Numbered from the stretch's first letter, positions 7,516 through 16,972 are shown. The stretch is 64,000 bases of DNA from Cobetia sp. cqz5-12 (GCF_016495405.1 NZ_CP044522.1:3891638-3955637), one strand, 5' to 3'. Made by a program: numbers and translations. Notes: generated by a model from the sequence alone, not told the origin.

Positions 7516-10368
7516 ATGACCGGACTGCTCTCCCGCCTCACTGGCCGCCTGTTCACTCCTCGCTGGCAACACGCCAACCCTGCCATTCGCTCCGCTGCCA
7601 CTGACCAGCTTGATCCGGAGATTCCAGACCAGCGCAAGATCCTGGAAACCCTGATTCTCGAAGATGATGCTCTGGAAGTCCGCCATGCCGCCCTGACGCG
7701 CATGCAATCTCCCGAGCGTCTGCTGCCACTGCTCGACCGCGCCGATGGCCTGGTACGCGAGCGCCTGATCGAACTCTTGAGCGGCGGCCAGGATGCGCCC
7801 TCTCTGTTGAGCCGTGAACAGCTGGTCGCGCGCCTGGACGATCGCGAGCTGCTGTCCGCCGTGGCGGCTCGCGGCGACAACCAGCAACTTCGCCTGACGG
7901 CACTGAGCCGTCTGGAAGATGAAGAGGCGCTGATCCACCAGGCCTGCCACAACACCATCGCTGCCGTGCGTCATGCCGCTGCCGCCCGCATCACCAGCCA
8001 GGCCGGTCTCGAGCGTCTGGTACGTGATGCCAAGCGTGATCGTCACGTGCAGCGTCAGGCGCGCGACACCCTCGCTCGGCGTCGTGCCGATGCCCAGCAG
8101 GCCGATGCGCTGGCCGCCAGCCGCGACAACCTGCTGCGCCAGATGGAAAAGCTGCCGCGTCAGGCATGGGAAGACAGCGTGCCCTCGCGTTACCGCTCGC
8201 TGCTGCGCGAGTGGGAGCGTCTGCCGGCCGCGGACTACGACATCCAGCAGCGCTTCGAAGAGGCACGTCAGCAGGCGCACAAGGTCATCAGCGACCATGA
8301 GGCCCGCGAGGAAGCCATTCGCGCCCATGAGCGTCTGAGCGCCAACCTCAATACGCACCTGGAAGAGATTCTCAGCGCCGTGGACCAGGCGAGGGAAGAC
8401 CTCTACAGCCGCGACTGCGTCAATGATCACGACTTCGCCAGCCTGCAGGCCCAACGCCGCCTGCAGGGAGAGCGCTGGCGCGAGCTGACCGACCAGTTCT
8501 CGGCCCCGGCCGAACTGCTCGAACGTCAGCAGCGCCTGCAACAGCAGCTGCAGGATGCACTCGACGCCTGGCATCGCCATCAGCTGTGCCAGGGCGAGCT
8601 GGATGCCGCGCTGATCGACAATGACATCGACCAGCTGCGTCGCCTGGAAAGCGAAGTGGCCTGGCCTGCGGGTCTGCCGCAGACCGCCAGCCTGAGCGCT
8701 GTGCGTCAGGCGATCAGCGCGGCACAGCCGGAAGAGCCGACAGAGGCGGCGCAAGAGCAAGACGCGGTCGATGGCAGCCCTGCACCAGACGCCGAGTCGG
8801 CTGATGCCTCCCGCGAGGCCGACAGCACTGCGCGCAAGGCGAGCCTGGACCTGGAAGCGCTGGATGCCGAACTGGCACGCCTGGAAGCGGATCTCGATGC
8901 CGGCAAGCTCAAGCCGGCCAGCCGTCTGCATCGCTCGCTGCGCGATCGCACCGAAGGCCAGCTCGACAATGCCCGCCAGACACGCCTGCGCCAGTTGGGC
9001 GCACGTGTCGCGGAACTCCGTGACTGGCAGAACTTCGTCGCGGCGCCCAAGCGCGAGCAGCTGCTCGAGGCCATCACCACCCTGAGCGAGCGCGAAGACA
9101 TCAGCGATGAGCAGCGTGACCGCCAGCATCAGCAGCTGATTCAGCAATGGCGTGAACTGGGTGATGCGGCCGCCAGCCGCGATGCTAGCCAGGCCTTCCG
9201 CACCGCCTCTGACGCCATCAAGCTGCGCCTGCGGGATTACCGTGAATCGCGCAAGCAGCTGCGTGAACACAATCTGGCCATGCGCGAAGCGCTCTGCGAG
9301 CAACTCGAATCGCTCAACGGCCACGCCATGGATGATGCCGACCCCGACTCCCTGCGCCAGATCCGTGATCGCGCCCGTGAGGAATGGCGGCGCCACACGC
9401 CGGTGCCCGCGGGCCCCGGTCGCCAGCTGTCGCATCGCTTCGGTGAGGCGCTGACCGCATTGCAGGGGCTGATCGACAGCCGTGCAGGCCAGATCGCCGC
9501 CGCCAAGCAGGCACTGGTCGACGCCGTCGAGACGCTGGCCAATGAGGACTCGCCGGCACGTGCCCGTGCCGAACAGGCCAAGGCACTGCAGAGTCGCTGG
9601 CGCGAGATGGGCCGCGCGCCCAAGGGCGAAGAACAACGTCTGTGGGCCGCCTTCCGCGCGGCGTGCGATCGTATCTTCGCCGCACGCGATCAGGACCGCG
9701 AAGACCGCGACAGCCGCGAGCAGGCCCGCCTGGATCAGTGGCAGGCGCTGATCGAGCGCCTCGACAACTGGGAGCCGGAGACGCTGGAAGACGCCGCACT
9801 GCTCGATGACGCCCTGAAGGAAGCCGACACCCTCGGCCCGCTTCCGCGTGGCAAGCGGGGCGACGGCATGCGTCGTCGCTGGACCGGCATTCTCAAGCGT
9901 CGCGAGCAGCGTCTGGATGAACTGCACGCCCTGCAATTGCGCGAGGAATGGCAGCAATGGCGTGATCTGCTCGAGCAGCACGCCGTGGCGGATGCCAGCG
10001 CGCGCAACGGCGACGTGCAGGATGTCGAGCTGCCGAACACCTCGGCCTTCGACGACAACAGCCGTCAGGCCAATGCGGCGCGCAACCAGATGCGCCAGGC
10101 CCTGCCGAGCAACTGCAGCGCTGCCAACGAGCGCCTGGCCGAGCTGCGTGTTCACCTGGCCATTCTGTTCGAGGCCCCGCTGGGCAGCGAAGATGAATCA
10201 CGCCGCCTGACCGTGCAGGTCGCGCGCATCAACCAGCAGCTGGGTGAGCGCATGGAGCGTGAAGAAGAGCTGGATGAGGTGCTGGATGCGCTGCTCGCCA
10301 ACGGTCCGCTGGACTGGGACGCCTGGCAGACCGAGCTGCCGCGCTTCGATGCGCTGTTCAATCACTGA
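7516..10368 (+). CDS. DUF349 domain-containing coiled-coil protein
   Basis: About 950 residues from the ATG at 7516 (MTGLLSRLTGRLFTP); an upstream in-frame start lacks support. The N-terminal quarter has HEAT-like helices with repeated ...RLTALSRLEDEEAL... and RHAAAARI units. The rest is highly charged, alternating Arg/Glu/Gln-rich helices with repeated W-R-E-L/M motifs (for example QSRWREMGRAPKGEEQRLWAAFRAACD) that mark DUF349 repeats, so long coiled coils are expected. No signal peptide or membrane segment: cytoplasmic. Proteins of this kind occur in pseudomonads and relatives and have no settled role. Standalone gene ended by a clear terminator. Confidence 0.85.
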   Translation: MTGLLSRLTGRLFTPRWQHANPAIRSAATDQLDPEIPDQRKILETLILEDDALEVRHAALTRMQSPERLLPLLDRADGLVRERLIELLSGGQDAPSLLSREQLVARLDDRELLSAVAARGDNQQLRLTALSRLEDEEALIHQACHNTIAAVRHAAAARITSQAGLERLVRDAKRDRHVQRQARDTLARRRADAQQADALAASRDNLLRQMEKLPRQAWEDSVPSRYRSLLREWERLPAADYDIQQRFEEARQQAHKVISDHEAREEAIRAHERLSANLNTHLEEILSAVDQAREDLYSRDCVNDHDFASLQAQRRLQGERWRELTDQFSAPAELLERQQRLQQQLQDALDAWHRHQLCQGELDAALIDNDIDQLRRLESEVAWPAGLPQTASLSAVRQAISAAQPEEPTEAAQEQDAVDGSPAPDAESADASREADSTARKASLDLEALDAELARLEADLDAGKLKPASRLHRSLRDRTEGQLDNARQTRLRQLGARVAELRDWQNFVAAPKREQLLEAITTLSEREDISDEQRDRQHQQLIQQWRELGDAAASRDASQAFRTASDAIKLRLRDYRESRKQLREHNLAMREALCEQLESLNGHAMDDADPDSLRQIRDRAREEWRRHTPVPAGPGRQLSHRFGEALTALQGLIDSRAGQIAAAKQALVDAVETLANEDSPARARAEQAKALQSRWREMGRAPKGEEQRLWAAFRAACDRIFAARDQDREDRDSREQARLDQWQALIERLDNWEPETLEDAALLDDALKEADTLGPLPRGKRGDGMRRRWTGILKRREQRLDELHALQLREEWQQWRDLLEQHAVADASARNGDVQDVELPNTSAFDDNSRQANAARNQMRQALPSNCSAANERLAELRVHLAILFEAPLGSEDESRRLTVQVARINQQLGERMEREEELDEVLDALLANGPLDWDAWQTELPRFDALFNH

Positions 10369-10412
10369 GCCAGCACGCCTGAACCGTTGACGCCTGAGCG
10401 AGTAACGCAACG

Positions 10413-10447
10413 AAAAGCCCCCGCCTCTCTCGAGACGGGGGCTTTTT
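10413..10447. terminator. Bidirectional terminator between DUF349 gene and phaB
   Basis: AGCCCCCG and CGGGGGCT form the outer stem, with AAAA before and TTTTT after, so it can stop transcription from both convergent genes. Confidence 0.85.
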
Positions 10448-10508
10448 CATTCTCTCGTCAGGCGGGGCCGGGTGCCAACCCTGTTCTGGCTCGCGCTATC
10501 ACAGAGCA

Positions 10509-11255
10509 TCAGCCCATGAACTGACCGCCATTGATGTCCAGGTTGGCACCGGTGATGAAGCCGGATTTCTCGTCGGCCAGGAAGGCAACCGCGCGTGCGA
10601 TCTCATCCGGCTGGCCGTAGCGCTTGACCGGGATGGTCTCGCGGATCGATTCACGGATCTCTTCGGGGATCTTCATGATCATGTCGGTGGCGATATAGCC
10701 CGGCGACAGAGTGTTGACGGTGATGCCCTTGGTCGCGGTTTCCTGCGCCAGGGCCATGGTCAGGCCATGCATGCCCGCCTTGGCGGCCGAGTAGTTGACC
10801 TGGCCGAACTGGCCCTTGCGGCCATTGATGGAGGAGATGTTCACGATGCGGCCGTACTTGTGCTCCAGCATGTCATTGATGACGGCACGGCAGGTATTGA
10901 AGACGCTGTCGAGGTTGCAGTTGATGACTTCGCGCCACTGCTCATAGCTCATCTTGCGCATGGAGGTATCACGCGTGATGCCGGCGCAGTTGACCAGTAC
11001 CGCGATTGGACCGAAGCGCTCGCGGATTTCGTTGACGCCTGCCTGACAGGCTTCGAAGTTGTCCAGCTCGATGCCGGACAGTGCGATGTTCTCGAACCCG
11101 GCAGCGCGCTGTTCCGTCAGCCACCCCTCTGCCTTTTCCTTGTTCCTGTAACCCGCAATTACCTGATACCCCTGGTTCGCCAGCTCGCGGCAGATGGCGG
11201 AACCAATGCCACCGGTACCACCGGTAACCCATGCGACGGGTGCTGTTTGAGTCAT
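10509..11255 (-). CDS. phaB: Acetoacetyl-CoA reductase (NADPH), short-chain dehydrogenase
   Basis: 248 residues from ATG 11255, preceded by AGGGAGA. Rossmann motif TGGTGGIG at residues 11-18, NNAG-like site as NCAG (89-92), catalytic Ser in NISSINGRKGQFGQ, and Tyr155/Lys159 in YSAAKAG. The motifs RDTSMRKMSYEQW and SPGYIATDMIMKIPEEI are typical of PhaB rather than FabG. It reduces acetoacetyl-CoA to (R)-3-hydroxybutyryl-CoA for polyhydroxybutyrate. No phaA or phaC is adjacent, so the pathway genes are scattered in this genome. Confidence 0.92.
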   Translation of the reverse strand: MTQTAPVAWVTGGTGGIGSAICRELANQGYQVIAGYRNKEKAEGWLTEQRAAGFENIALSGIELDNFEACQAGVNEIRERFGPIAVLVNCAGITRDTSMRKMSYEQWREVINCNLDSVFNTCRAVINDMLEHKYGRIVNISSINGRKGQFGQVNYSAAKAGMHGLTMALAQETATKGITVNTLSPGYIATDMIMKIPEEIRESIRETIPVKRYGQPDEIARAVAFLADEKSGFITGANLDINGGQFMG

Positions 11256-11583
11256 CTTATTGTGTCTCCCTAATCCTGGAACGTCCTGTGTCCTTGGCTT
11301 GGGCACAGCTTGGCGAATCTGCGGACACCCCCGCCCTGAGAAAACGAGAATGCCTGCAACGACAACAATGACCCGCGTCTCTAACAGCCTGATGACAATC
11401 GTGCACTCTGTGACGCCTGCCATCCGCCTGCGCGAGGCGCGTCCTCCTCAGTATGGACAGGATGCAGCGGGAATGTATGTAGCAGATCTCTCACACAAGA
11501 TGCCGATAATCGCTCGAGGCACGCAGACGGGTTGGTGACGACTCACCGGGCACGAGAAGTTTGCGCCAATTACGGGATAACGG
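11256..11583. other. Intergenic region upstream of phaB
   Basis: About 330 bases between phaB (minus) and the tRNA promoter (plus). It should contain the phaB promoter, which I cannot define. No gene or strong hairpin seen. Confidence 0.4.
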
Positions 11584-11611
11584 TTGACGCAGCACTGTAT
11601 ATCCTTATACT
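11584..11611 (+). promoter_or_regulatory. Sigma70 promoter of the initiator tRNA genes
   Basis: TTGACG (11584-11589), 16-base spacer, TATACT (11606-11611), followed by the GC-rich discriminator ACGCCCC typical of stringently controlled stable RNA promoters. The first tRNA begins 15 bases after the -10 box. Confidence 0.85.
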
Positions 11612-11625
11612 ACGCCCCACGTTGA

Positions 11626-11702
<77 letters not shown>

Positions 11703-11754
11703 CTGACAAATCGTTGCCTATCAGGCAATTGCTGGTCAGACACCAACGTGATGT

Positions 11755-11831
<77 letters not shown>

Positions 11832-11874
11832 ACCTCTGATGCGTCAGAGTTGGAGCAAAGGCAGTACCCAGTGT

Positions 11875-11951
<77 letters not shown>

Positions 11952-11960
11952 AGAATTCGA

Positions 11961-11991
11961 AAGGCCTGATGCCATGCATCAGGCCTTTTTC
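11961..11991 (+). terminator. Terminator of the tRNA-fMet cluster
   Basis: 11-bp stem AAGGCCTGATG/CATCAGGCCTT with a 5-base loop, then a T run. It lies 9 bases after copy 3, so the three tRNAs form one transcript. Confidence 0.92.
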
Positions 11992-12109
11992 GTATGCGTG
12001 AAATTCCTGTGCGAGGATATCGCTGAGGCCAGCGCCCGGACCTCGCTTGTCCCTTTCTCAACGCCCATCACCTTCCCACTCATCACGTCAGCCCCAAGGG
12101 AGTGCCTGC

Positions 12110-12589
12110 ATGCGTCACTGGCTGGTCAAGACCGAACCCGATGCCTTCTCGCTGGATGACCTGCGCCGCGAAACACCGGCGCTATGGGATGGCGTGCGCA
12201 ACTATCAGGCGCGCAACTTCCTGCGCGAGATGCAGCTCGGTGATGTCGTGCTCATCCAGCACTCCAGCTGCAAGGTACCTGCAGTGGTCGGACTGGCTGT
12301 CGTCAGCGAACTCGCCCTGCCCGACCCGACGGCCAGTGACCCCGAGCACAAGGGCTTCGACCCACGTCAGGTGGCGGACATCGATGCCGACAAGCCTCCA
12401 CGCTGGGTCGCCCCGCGTCTGAGCTACCTTCGCCCGCTGCGCAACTCCCTGCCCATCGCGCGCCTGAAGGCCCGGCCCGAGCTGGCGGACAGCCACCTGG
12501 TGCGCCGTGCACGCCTGTCCGTGATGCCGCTCAGCGAGAGCGAAGCTGCCTGCATCGCCAGCCTGGCCGGCGACACTCTGCTGCCATGA
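12110..12589 (+). CDS. EVE domain-containing protein
   Basis: 159 residues, starting MRHWLVKTEPDAFSLDDL, the conserved opening of EVE (PUA-like) proteins, followed by WDGVRNYQARNFLREMQLGDVVLIQHS. The start at 12110 is favoured by AAGGGAG 9 bases upstream; an earlier in-frame start is unconserved. EVE domains are related to YTH/PUA folds and are thought to bind modified bases in nucleic acid. It is a single gene here, without a restriction system around it, so a housekeeping role is more likely than defence. Confidence 0.9.
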   Translation: MRHWLVKTEPDAFSLDDLRRETPALWDGVRNYQARNFLREMQLGDVVLIQHSSCKVPAVVGLAVVSELALPDPTASDPEHKGFDPRQVADIDADKPPRWVAPRLSYLRPLRNSLPIARLKARPELADSHLVRRARLSVMPLSESEAACIASLAGDTLLP

Positions 12590-12723
12590 ACCGACGCGCC
12601 CGGGGCGCGCACGTGAGGAAGTGTCCGGCAGCGCCTTGAACTCCACTGCGACGGGCCGCATCATCAGGCCAACCGGCTCGCGCGCGAGCCTTGAATCGCA
12701 GACAGAATTTCGGGGCATGCACC

Positions 12724-13689
12724 ATGATCATCGATCCCAATACCGGCCAGCCATTGACCGGCAATGACACCACCGCCGCCCAGCCACAAGGGGTGGTCGG
12801 CGGCGGTGCCGCCAGTGCACCGCGCCAGGCAGAAGACGCCAACACCTACATCATCGATGTGGACATGAGCAATCTTCAGCAGGTACTGGAAGCCTCACAG
12901 CAAGTGCCGGTACTGCTGGATTGCTGGTCGCCGCAGAGTGAGCATTGCCTCGTCCTGACACCGATCCTCGAGAAGCTGGCACGTGAATATGCGGGTGGCT
13001 TCATCCTGGCCAAGCTGAACGCCGAGGAGCAGCAGGACATCGCCGCCCAGCTGGGCGTACGCTCGGTGCCGGACGTCAAGCTGGTCATCCAGGGCGGTCT
13101 GGCAGGCAACTTCACCGGCGCGCGTCCGGAAGCCGAGATTCGCCAGTTCCTCGAGCAGCACAAGGTCCAGCCGGCGGCAGGGGCAGGCCCCAGCCTTTCA
13201 GAGCAGGCAGCTACTGCGCTGGAAAGCGGCGACCTCGTCACCGCCAAGGCGCTGTATCAGCAACTGGCGCAGGAATCCCCCGACACACCGGAATACCGCA
13301 TCCACCTCGCCTCGGTGCTGGTCGCCGAGGGCAATGGTGAAGAAGCCCGCCAGCTGCTGGACTCCCTCAAGCCGGAAGACCGTGACGGCGCCCAGGCGCG
13401 TGGCGTGCGTGCGCGCATCGACTTCATCGCCGAGGCTCCCTCTCCCGAAGAGGTGCAGGCGATGATCGAGCGGGACGACAGCGAAGCCCGCTACCAGCGC
13501 GCCATGCGTGACCTGGCGGATGGCCACTACGAACTGGCGCTGGATGCCCTGATCAGCCTGGTGAAGACCGACCGCCAGTACGGCGAGGATCTGGCACGCA
13601 AGACGCTGCTGCGTGTCTTCGATGCCCTCGGCGCCACCCATGAGCTGACCGTGCGCTTCCGCCGCCAACTGTTCGCTCTGATGTACTGA
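12724..13689 (+). CDS. cnoX: CnoX (YbbN)-like chaperedoxin: thioredoxin plus TPR domains
   Basis: 321 residues from ATG 12724. After a Gly/Ala-rich N-terminal tail (1-40), a thioredoxin fold (about 45-150) carries CWSPQSEHCLVLTPILEKLA: the active site is SEHC, an SxxC as in E. coli CnoX, not CxxC. The cis-proline is in RSVPDVKL. The C-terminal part (160-321) is TPR-like and ends RFRRQLFALMY, almost as in E. coli (RYRRQLYALLY). In E. coli this protein protects substrates under oxidative stress and hands them to GroEL. The N-terminal tail is longer than in E. coli. A TTG 33 bases upstream is an alternative start. Confidence 0.88.
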   Translation: MIIDPNTGQPLTGNDTTAAQPQGVVGGGAASAPRQAEDANTYIIDVDMSNLQQVLEASQQVPVLLDCWSPQSEHCLVLTPILEKLAREYAGGFILAKLNAEEQQDIAAQLGVRSVPDVKLVIQGGLAGNFTGARPEAEIRQFLEQHKVQPAAGAGPSLSEQAATALESGDLVTAKALYQQLAQESPDTPEYRIHLASVLVAEGNGEEARQLLDSLKPEDRDGAQARGVRARIDFIAEAPSPEEVQAMIERDDSEARYQRAMRDLADGHYELALDALISLVKTDRQYGEDLARKTLLRVFDALGATHELTVRFRRQLFALMY

Positions 13690-13750
13690 TCGTGCTGATG
13701 AGCTGCTCGCACCGCTGACCGTCTTGATGAGCTGAACAGCCACGCAGACG

Positions 13751-13788
13751 ACAAGGCCCCGCCTCCGGTAAAGGAAGCGGGGCCTTGT
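13751..13788. terminator. Terminator-like hairpin after cnoX
   Basis: 12-bp stem ACAAGGCCCCGC/GCGGGGCCTTGT with a 14-base loop, between convergent reading frames. There is no real T tract, so strength is uncertain. Confidence 0.6.
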
Positions 13789-13821
13789 CATCGAGGGCCA
13801 GCCGTCGCGCCGATTCAAGGG

Positions 13822-14103
13822 CTAACGACGGCTCCAGCCCTTGAGAAGCGAGGGGCGAGCACGCGATTCGCGCACGCTGGGCGGAAAGTCCACCTCAAGC
13901 TCCTGGCCCGCAGAGGTCACGGCGTCTGGCGCAGACGGGGTGGCAGATGACGCCGCGGGTGCACGACAGCGGGAAGATGGCGGCGATGAACGCGCCAGGC
14001 GCAGGCTCCCGCCCTGACAACACCATTCACGACAGGCCGTCACGCCTGCATCCCTGCTTGCTGGCCGCCCCTGTCGCGGCGTCTCTGCCACCTCATGTCT
14101 CAT
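13822..14103 (-). CDS. Doubtful small ORF downstream of a Fur-box-like site
   Basis: A 93-residue frame from the ATG at 14103, which has a good ribosome site (CAGGAGA 7 bases upstream). The product is rich in Ser, Arg, Pro and Ala and shows no domain I recognise; it lacks HemP and Bfd motifs. Composition resembles chance frames of GC-rich DNA. What argues for expression is the Fur-like box and promoter-like bases 60 bases upstream. It could be a small iron-regulated protein or the region could encode an RNA instead. Confidence 0.3.
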   Translation of the reverse strand: MRHEVAETPRQGRPASRDAGVTACREWCCQGGSLRLARSSPPSSRCRAPAASSATPSAPDAVTSAGQELEVDFPPSVRESRARPSLLKGWSRR

Positions 14104-14160
14104 CGTCGCATCTCCTGATGACAAGCCCCTCCCGATGAGCGGCCTGTCTTCAGAGTTGAC

Positions 14161-14178
14161 GATAATGATTCTCAATTC
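14161..14178 (-). promoter_or_regulatory. Fur-box-like operator
   Basis: GATAATGATTCTCAATTC: the first nine bases match the Fur consensus GATAATGAT exactly and about 13 of 19 match overall. On the minus strand TTGCAA stands 17 bases before TTATCG, giving a weak promoter overlapped by the box, pointing at the ORF ending at 13822. patB ends about 75 bases away on the same strand and cannot be its target. Confidence 0.6.
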
Positions 14179-14254
14179 AAGTTTGCAATGAGAGATAGCT
14201 GCCAACGAAACGCCCCAGGCTGACCCAGATCAACTCCGGCTCTCTTTAGCAACC

Positions 14255-15409
14255 TCAGCCTTTCTGCAGGCGCTCGTCCATCTGCTGCAGCGCCTGCTCC
14301 AGCTGCACGCGCGTGGTGGCGTAGTTCAAGCGCACGAAGCCCGGCCAGCCGAAATCTGCGCCATCCGACAGCGCGACATCGCATTCCTCGAGCAGGGTCT
14401 GCTGCGGAGACTCTCCAAGCCCTGCCTTGCGCATATCCAGCCAGGCCAGATAGGTGGCCTGCGGGCGCGACATGCTGACGCCGTCCCAGCGTGCCACATG
14501 GCTTTCCAGCAGATCGAGATTGTCACGCAGCACGCTCAGCAACTCCTGACGCCACGGCTCACCCTCGCGCCACGCCGCTTCGGTCGCGGCCATGCCCAGC
14601 ACATTGGTATCGGGCATCAAGCCATTGGCGGCGCCGGTGAATCGTGCACGCAGCTTGGGATCGGTGATCACCGCGCAGGCGAACGTAAGCCCGGCGGTGT
14701 TGAAGGTCTTGGAGGGCGCCCACAGGGTCACGCAGCGCGCCGCCAGTCGCTCGCTCAGGCTGGCCAGCGGAATATGGCGGGCCGTCGGGTCCACGACCAG
14801 ATCGGCATGCAGCTCATCGGAGACCACCAGCAGATCGTGACGCTCGACCAGCTCCGCCAGCGCCTCGAGCTCTTCCTCACGCCAGACGCGGCCGGTAGGA
14901 TTGTGCGGGTGGCACCATAGCAGCAGCTCGGTCTCGGGCGTGATGGCCGCTTCCAGGGCCTCCAGATCCAGACGCCAGGGGCCGCCTTGCGTCTCGGGCT
15001 CAGCAAGCGGTGCCATCTGCGCCAGTCGCCCGGTCTTCTGGGCCACCTTGAGGAAGGGCGGGTAGATCGGGGTCGTCGTGACCACCCCCGCGCCGGGAGA
15101 GGTCAATGCCAGACTGGCCAGGTGCAAGGCCGGCACCACGCCCGGCAGCCAGACGATGGCGTCACGCGGCACCTCCCAGCCATAATGCTCGCGACTCCAG
15201 TCACACAGGCTGTCATCGAGGCTCTCCGACGGCTTGGCATAGCCGTAGACCGGATGTGCCACTCGCTCGGCCAGCGCTCGCGTCACGGCGGGCGGGGCGC
15301 TGAAGTCCATGTCGGCAATCCAGAGGGGCATGACGTCCGAGGCGTAGCGATCCCACTTCTGGGAGGGATACTGGCGTCGATCGAGCGGGGTGATGAAATC
15401 GAATGGCAA
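14255..15409 (-). CDS. patB: PLP-dependent C-S lyase / aminotransferase, PatB-MalY family
   Basis: 384 residues. Fold-type I PLP enzyme opening FDFITPLDRRQYPSQKWD, with MPLWIADMDF, the phosphate/PLP segments CHPHNPTGR (166-174) and SDELHADL (197-204), and the Schiff-base lysine K234 in APSKTFNTAGL. These are the hallmarks of cystathionine beta-lyases of the PatB/MalY type, which cleave cystathionine or cysteine to pyruvate, ammonia and a thiol. Cytoplasmic. The DNA-binding MalT-inhibiting role of E. coli MalY cannot be inferred. Single gene; a hypothetical ORF starts divergently 120 bases upstream. Confidence 0.88.
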   Translation of the reverse strand: MPFDFITPLDRRQYPSQKWDRYASDVMPLWIADMDFSAPPAVTRALAERVAHPVYGYAKPSESLDDSLCDWSREHYGWEVPRDAIVWLPGVVPALHLASLALTSPGAGVVTTTPIYPPFLKVAQKTGRLAQMAPLAEPETQGGPWRLDLEALEAAITPETELLLWCHPHNPTGRVWREEELEALAELVERHDLLVVSDELHADLVVDPTARHIPLASLSERLAARCVTLWAPSKTFNTAGLTFACAVITDPKLRARFTGAANGLMPDTNVLGMAATEAAWREGEPWRQELLSVLRDNLDLLESHVARWDGVSMSRPQATYLAWLDMRKAGLGESPQQTLLEECDVALSDGADFGWPGFVRLNYATTRVQLEQALQQMDERLQKG

Positions 15410-15529
15410 GATGATGTCTCCCTGTGGCGGGCAAATTTGGCAGGCAACGCGAGCAGTGCGCTCGACTCACGCCGCCCGAGGGCGGCAAGAAGAATACCTG
15501 TGGACCAACTACAGCATAAGGCTTTGTGC

Positions 15530-15955
15530 ATGTCTGAAGACACCTTTTACCCACAGGCCCAGCGCGGGCTGCCCGGTCTGTTGCGCGCCTGGCTGACCCA
15601 TGGCCGCGGCGACAGCGAGCGTCTCGCCGTGCTGCTGGCCGATACCGCGCGCGTTGCAAGTCTAGGCCAGCCCGCCAGCAATCCCGATGGCGAGACGCTG
15701 GAGCAGTGGGCCGCAGAGGGCGGTGCGCCGCTATGGGCACCCAAGGCAGCGCTGTTCCTGTTGATGCAGATGCCGGCACGCCCGGTGCCGCAGGGGCCGG
15801 AGGACGCCTGCGCCTGGGCCTATTGCTGGTTGCGCATGCGCGAACACGACAGTCCCACGGCCGCTCTGATGGCATTACCGGAACATCTGCGCCAGCCGCT
15901 GGCCTGGCCCATCGAAGCCGCCTGGCAAGACCTGACGCACCAGCGGCTCATCTAG
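15530..15955 (+). CDS. Conserved-looking hypothetical protein (141 aa)
   Basis: From ATG 15530 the product starts MSEDTFYPQAQRGLPGLLRAWLTHGRGD. It is rich in Trp, Leu and Ala (six or more Trp), with helices such as WAPKAALFLLMQMP and CAWAYCWLRMREHD, and no signal peptide. I do not recognise the family. Codon use is like real genes nearby. It is divergent from patB and followed by a long pyrimidine-rich gap. No good ribosome site is visible, which lowers confidence. Confidence 0.6.
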   Translation: MSEDTFYPQAQRGLPGLLRAWLTHGRGDSERLAVLLADTARVASLGQPASNPDGETLEQWAAEGGAPLWAPKAALFLLMQMPARPVPQGPEDACAWAYCWLRMREHDSPTAALMALPEHLRQPLAWPIEAAWQDLTHQRLI

Positions 15956-16534
15956 CCGCGCTCGATTGTCGTGCGTCCGCAGCGCTGTTGGTGAGCAGCG
16001 CTGCGTTTCTCTCTCCTCTGCTCTCCTCCCTCACCGCCCTCTCCTCTGCACTGCTTTCCCTCCCCTGCTTCCCCCCTTACCCGCTCCCGCCCGTTCCTGC
16101 CCGCTCTGCAGTTTCTCTGCCCGCACCCTCCTTACGGCTCCTTCTCCTTGCGGCTCTTGCTCCTTGCCCCTGCGTCACTCCCGAGCCACATCCTCTTCAC
16201 GCCCGCTCATCCCCTGCGACTGACAGCGACTCTGGCAGTGACCCTGCTGACGTCCTCAAAAGGCAGCTCGTCCCGCTCTCAGCATTGCTGACAGTCATGG
16301 GTAGCAATTTTCTCAGCGAATCTTCTCACCACCAGCTAATGGCGTAGTGGAAACCTGAAACTCGTCAACGCCTAACTGACGTCATTTCGTTTAATCATCG
16401 TTTTGTGAAGCGATACACCCGAAGGGATTTCTTGTGTGAGCGAGGAGTAAAGTTCTTTCAACCGCAACGAAACGGTAATTCAACAAGAATCCGCTGGCGC
16501 GACACGACGACCAGCAAGCTTCAGGAGAAGCTCA
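15956..16534. other. Intergenic region with a long polypyrimidine tract
   Basis: About 580 bases without a credible gene. From about 16005 to 16200 the plus strand is strongly pyrimidine-rich (the stretch 16021-16080 has only about seven purines in 60 bases), made of irregular CTC/TCC/CCC runs. The final 230 bases are AT-richer and should carry the universal stress protein promoter, which I could not define. Confidence 0.6.
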
Positions 16535-16972
16535 ATGACCACCTCCCTGATTGTCGGACTGGATGGAACCCCGGGCGGCGACAGTGCCATTGCCTATGCC
16601 AAGCGCGTCGCCTCTCTGGTGGGCGCGGAAACCAGGATCATTCTCTGCTACGTGGTCGAATGGTCGCCCTACAGCTTCAACACGCCGGAGGAGAACGCCC
16701 AGCGTGCCAGCCGCCGCGAGAGCGAGATAAAGCTGGCCCGCGAGCGTGTGCTGACGCCTGCCATCAGCGAGCTGGAAAAGGAGGGCTATCAGGTCGAGGG
16801 GCGTGTTCGCCACGGCGATGCCGCCGAGATTCTCAGCCTGCTGGCGCGTGAGGTGAATGCCGAGCAGATCATCGTCGGCCGCAAGGGGGAAAGCGTCCGC
16901 TCACGCATCTTCGGCAGCGTGACCGCCCATCTGATTCAAGAGGCCTCGGTGCCCGTCACCATCGTTCCCTGA
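16535..16972 (+). CDS. Universal stress protein (UspA family)
   Basis: 145 residues, single Usp domain. Opens [22 protein letters not shown] and ends with the ATP-binding signature [20 protein letters not shown] (G-x2-G-x9-G-S/T), then PVTIVP, so an ATP-binding Usp is expected. CAGGAGAAG lies before the ATG. It is 80 bases before the alanine symporter gene on the same strand with no terminator seen, so the two may be co-transcribed. Exact physiological role not inferable. Confidence 0.92.
   Translation: MTTSLIVGLDGTPGGDSAIAYAKRVASLVGAETRIILCYVVEWSPYSFNTPEENAQRASRRESEIKLARERVLTPAISELEKEGYQVEGRVRHGDAAEILSLLAREVNAEQIIVGRKGESVRSRIFGSVTAHLIQEASVPVTIVP

Noticed and set aside
7408..10155. A 915-codon open frame on the minus strand opposite the DUF349 gene
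   Set aside because: It is exactly antisense to a long, repeat-rich GC-rich gene; the product has no recognisable motif and is a codon-bias shadow.
12110..12589. EVE protein as part of a defence system
   Set aside because: No restriction endonuclease, methylase, nuclease or ATPase partner lies nearby; the tRNA genes and cnoX flank it.
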